NCBI GenBank assembly: GCA_902803695.1
Contig: CADCQX010000023.1
Span: forward strand, 1-7,680
Direction: 5' to 3'
Length of the DNA: 7,680 bases
From: Oscillospiraceae bacterium
Lineage (GTDB): Bacteria > Bacillota > Clostridia > Saccharofermentanales > Saccharofermentanaceae
Below the pieces are notes generated by a model, which did not search any database, was not told the DNA's origin, and saw only the letters and a program-made list of their open reading frames with translations. This document shows positions 5,771 to 7,680 of the stretch, one piece after another; positions within the stretch are counted from its first letter, which is position 1, and each line of letters begins with the position of its first letter. A program made the position numbers and the translations under genes.

Positions 5771-5788
5771 TATTGAACGTGTTCAATA
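5771..5788. promoter_or_regulatory. Hyphenated palindrome over the transcription start, candidate operator
   Basis: TATTGAAC-GT-GTTCAATA has perfect 8-bp arms around a 2-base centre. It begins four bases after the -10 box and ends three bases before the ribosome binding site region, so a bound dimeric repressor would block transcription initiation. A 2-base loop is too tight for an RNA hairpin of this stem, which favours a DNA site. No regulator gene is in the window. Confidence 0.65.
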
Positions 5789-5791
5789 ATG

Positions 5792-5797
5792 AAGGAG
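5792..5797 (+). promoter_or_regulatory. Ribosome binding site fixing the hydrolase start at 5806
   Basis: AAGGAG lies eight bases before the ATG at 5806. The frame is open upstream to an ATG at 5710, but that codon precedes the kinase terminator and the promoter, so it cannot be the start. Confidence 0.88.
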
Positions 5798-5805
5798 ATA
5801 GACAT

Positions 5806-6321
5806 ATGAACAAAAAAGCTCTTATCGTAGTTGACCTGCAGAAGGATTTTCTGTGCGATGGTCGAAAGCCAATGTTTTCGTACAATACAAAAGAATTGAT
5901 AGATAATGTAAACGATTCCATCGACCGATGCCTGAAAGACGGATATGACATAATCTACATAAGGCAGGTCTATCAGAATATCGTCACGAACAGAAAACTT
6001 ATCGGGTTTGCGATAAAGGGGACGCCGGGAGCTGATCTTTATGACGGACTCAATATTGTTTCAGATAACGTTTTCGAGAAGTATTTTCCGAATACATATA
6101 CATCAAAGGCATTTCGGGAGTTTATGCAAAAGGGAGGTTATTCCGAGGTTGCTATTTGCGGTGTGGATGAATGCGGCTGCGTGGGAGCTACTGCAAAAGG
6201 TGCCGTAAAGGCCGGGATGAAGGTTTCTATGCGGACCGGAAGCATCGGCACGAGATTTCCGGATCATAAAGTTCAGAAGCTGAGGAAGAAACTTTCAGGT
6301 ATGGGCGTTATATACATCTGA
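5806..6321 (+). CDS. Isochorismatase-family cysteine hydrolase
   Basis: A 171-residue cytoplasmic hydrolase of the isochorismatase/nicotinamidase superfamily. The first strand ALIVVDLQKDF carries Asp10, Lys92 lies in VFEKYFPNTYTSKAF, and Cys125 in ICGVDECGCVGATA is the expected nucleophile, completing the Asp-Lys-Cys triad. YTSKAF is a typical family stretch after the Lys. The usual TDxCV motif reads ECGCV here, so the conserved Asp before the nucleophile is replaced by Cys123. Family substrates include nicotinamide, pyrazinamide, ureidoacrylate, N-carbamoyl compounds and isochorismate; the metal-binding D-x-H pattern typical of nicotinamidases is not evident, so I do not call it PncA. It is transcribed alone between a strong terminator and the valS promoter. 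Its Lys codons are mixed (8 AAA, 10 AAG), unlike tig, which uses almost only AAG, suggesting lower expression or separate origin. Confidence 0.88.
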   Translation: MNKKALIVVDLQKDFLCDGRKPMFSYNTKELIDNVNDSIDRCLKDGYDIIYIRQVYQNIVTNRKLIGFAIKGTPGADLYDGLNIVSDNVFEKYFPNTYTSKAFREFMQKGGYSEVAICGVDECGCVGATAKGAVKAGMKVSMRTGSIGTRFPDHKVQKLRKKLSGMGVIYI

Positions 6322-6336
6322 CTGATGTACTGCTCC

Positions 6337-6365
6337 TTGATTTTTCCCGCCAATAATAAGATAAT
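6337..6365 (+). promoter_or_regulatory. Probable promoter of valS
   Basis: TTGATT (6337-6342, 4 of 6), 17-base spacer, GATAAT (6360-6365, 5 of 6). Predicted start near 6372, leaving a leader of only about 28 bases before the ATG at 6400. There is no room for a T-box leader. Confidence 0.6.
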
Positions 6366-6378
6366 ATAGTGCTATATT
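6363..6378. promoter_or_regulatory. AT-rich hyphenated dyad at the valS transcription start
   Basis: AATATAG-TG-CTATATT has perfect 7-bp arms and a 2-base centre, overlapping the end of the -10 box and the predicted start. Imperfect symmetry continues outward for several bases (AATAA upstream, TTATT downstream). It could be an operator, but such AT-rich sequence gives short dyads by chance. Confidence 0.35.
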
Positions 6379-6399
6379 TTATTATAAAGGAGCATCTCT

Positions 6400-7680
6400 A
6401 TGAGAACAGATGGCATTAGCAAGTCTTTTGATCCGAACGAGGCAGAGCCAAGGCTTTATTCGGAATGGATGAACAAAGGATATTTTGGCGCAAAGGTAAA
6501 TCCTGATAGGAAGCCTTTTTGCGTGGTGATGCCACCTCCGAATATCACGGGACAGCTCCACATGGGTCACGCTCTAGATAATACTCTTCAGGATATCCTT
6601 ATCAGATATAAGAGAATGAAGGGCTTTGAGGCTTTGTGGGTTCCCGGAACAGACCACGCTTCCATTGCTACTGAGGCAAGGATCGTTGCTACGATGCGTG
6701 AAGAAGGTCTCACAAAGGACGATCTCGGAAGAGAGAAGTTCCTCGAAAGAGCTTGGGATTGGAAGAAACAGTACGGCGGTAAGATCGTTGAACAGCTCAA
6801 GAAGCTCGGTTCTTCCTGTGACTGGTCCAGAGAGCGTTTCACAATGGATGAAGGCTGTTCTGAGGCTGTTAAGGATGTATTCATCAAGTACTATAACGAA
6901 GGTTTGATCTACAGAGGTGAGAGGATCATCAACTGGTGTCCACACTGCCTTACATCCATCTCTAACGCTGAGGTAGAGTATGAGGATCAGGCAGGTCATT
7001 TCTGGCATCTTCGCTATCCTCTTGAGGACGGCAGCGGATATGTTGAGCTTGCTACAACAAGACCCGAGACACTCCTTGGTGATACGGCCGTAGCCGTTAA
7101 CCCTAAGGATGAGAGGTATAAGGATATCGTCGGCAAGATGCTCATCCTTCCTCTTGTAGGACGTAAGATCCCCGTTGTTGCAGATGACTATGTTGATATC
7201 GAGTTCGGTACAGGTGTAGTTAAGATCACTCCCGCACACGATCCTAACGACTTTGAGGTAGGACTTCGTCATAACCTTGAAGTGATCAACGTAATGACTG
7301 ATGATGCCAAAATCACAGAGGATTACCCCAAGTATGCGGGTATGGATCGTTTTGAGGCTCGTAAGGCTATCGTTAAGGATCTTGAAGAGGGCGGTTACCT
7401 CATTAAGGTCGAAGATCACGACCATAACGTAGGTACATGTTACAGATGCGGAACTACTATCGAGCCCCGAGTATCGTTGCAGTGGTTCGTTAAGATGGAG
7501 GAGCTTGCAAAGCCCGCTATCGAGGCCGTTAAGACGGGAAAGACAAGATTCGTTCCCCAGAGATTCGAGAAGAATTACTTCAACTGGATGGAAGATATCA
7601 GAGACTGGTGTATCTCACGTCAGCTCTGGTGGGGCCATCAGATCCCCGCTTTCTACTGTGATGATTGCGGTGAGATCGTA
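6400..7680 (+). CDS. valS: Valyl-tRNA synthetase, N-terminal half (3' end outside window)
   Basis: ValS charges tRNA-Val in the cytoplasm and edits misactivated threonine. 427 codons are present of the family's usual 850-900; the frame is open to the last base. The class I catalytic signature PPPNITGQLHMGHAL is at 45-59, with HMGH at 54-57, followed by PGTDHASIATE (82-92). The CP1 editing domain includes TTRPETLLGDTAV (from 219) and ITPAHDPNDF (276-285). Three CxxC pairs (180/183, 347/350, 420/423) suggest zinc binding, as in other bacterial ValS with WCPxC. The return to the catalytic fold is marked by WCISRQLWWGHQIPA near 404-418. The KMSKS loop lies beyond the window. AAAGGAG seven bases upstream supports the ATG at 6400. 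The gene has its own promoter; the usual Firmicute T-box leader is absent. folC often follows valS in this group but is not visible here. Confidence 0.97.
   Translation, partial: MRTDGISKSFDPNEAEPRLYSEWMNKGYFGAKVNPDRKPFCVVMPPPNITGQLHMGHALDNTLQDILIRYKRMKGFEALWVPGTDHASIATEARIVATMREEGLTKDDLGREKFLERAWDWKKQYGGKIVEQLKKLGSSCDWSRERFTMDEGCSEAVKDVFIKYYNEGLIYRGERIINWCPHCLTSISNAEVEYEDQAGHFWHLRYPLEDGSGYVELATTRPETLLGDTAVAVNPKDERYKDIVGKMLILPLVGRKIPVVADDYVDIEFGTGVVKITPAHDPNDFEVGLRHNLEVINVMTDDAKITEDYPKYAGMDRFEARKAIVKDLEEGGYLIKVEDHDHNVGTCYRCGTTIEPRVSLQWFVKMEELAKPAIEAVKTGKTRFVPQRFEKNYFNWMEDIRDWCISRQLWWGHQIPAFYCDDCGEIV

Noticed and set aside
5771..5788. Palindrome as a Gram-positive LexA (DinR) box
   Set aside because: The LexA box has GAAC and GTTC separated by four bases; here the gap is two, so the site does not fit.
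5710..5805. N-terminal extension of the isochorismatase-family protein
   Set aside because: It would include the kinase terminator, the promoter and the palindrome; the ATG at 5806 has AAGGAG at proper spacing.
6313..6329. Inverted repeat TACATC-TGACT-GATGTA at the hydrolase stop codon as terminator
   Set aside because: The stem is only 6 bp and AT-rich, and the nearest T run is about 11 bases downstream.
6574..7425. 283-residue minus-strand open frame antisense to valS
   Set aside because: valS is certain on the plus strand here from its HMGH motif and editing-domain sequences. The antisense frame is open because TTA, CTA and TCA codons are rare in valS, and it has no family features.

Overview
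The window reads as a chromosomal housekeeping segment of a low-to-mid G+C Gram-positive bacterium, most likely a member of the Clostridia. The evidence is AGGAG-type ribosome binding sites, sigma-A-like promoters (TTGACA/TATAAT type), strong intrinsic terminators, and the gene set: trigger factor, ClpX and valyl-tRNA synthetase on one strand. In Bacillus and many Clostridia these genes lie in one neighbourhood (tig, clpX, lon ... valS). A finer taxonomic call is not possible from the sequence alone.

Layout. Bases 1-726 are the 3' part of an unrecognised gene. It converges on a minus-strand tyrosine/dual-specificity-type phosphatase (740-1480), and the two share a terminator hairpin that overlaps the phosphatase stop codon. 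A self-contained tRNA-Arg(ACG) unit (promoter, tRNA with encoded CCA, terminator) follows at 1552-1715. Next come tig (1812-3272), with an unusual Lys/Ala/Glu-rich C-terminal tandem repeat, and clpX (3393-4706), which is followed after 14 bases by a ROK-family sugar kinase (4721-5695) and a strong terminator. A separately transcribed isochorismatase-family hydrolase (5806-6321) has an extended -10 promoter with a perfect hyphenated palindrome over its predicted transcription start. The window ends in the first 427 codons of valS (6400 onward).

How it fits together. tig and clpX supply nascent-chain folding and the unfoldase of the ClpXP protease. tRNA-Arg and valS belong to translation. The ROK kinase probably feeds glycolysis and is apparently co-transcribed with clpX. 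The hydrolase between the kinase and valS looks like an independently regulated insertion: its codon use is less biased and it has its own promoter and candidate operator.

Four starts deserve correction relative to the longest reading frame: the phosphatase (1480), tig (1812), clpX (3393) and the hydrolase (5806). Each is set by a well-placed Shine-Dalgarno sequence. No CRISPR array, insertion sequence or obvious prophage is present. No wholly new multi-gene system is evident. The most unusual signals are the trigger-factor tail, the atypical T-arm of the tRNA, the operator-like palindrome, and the altered ClpP-contact loop of ClpX together with the lack of a neighbouring clpP.
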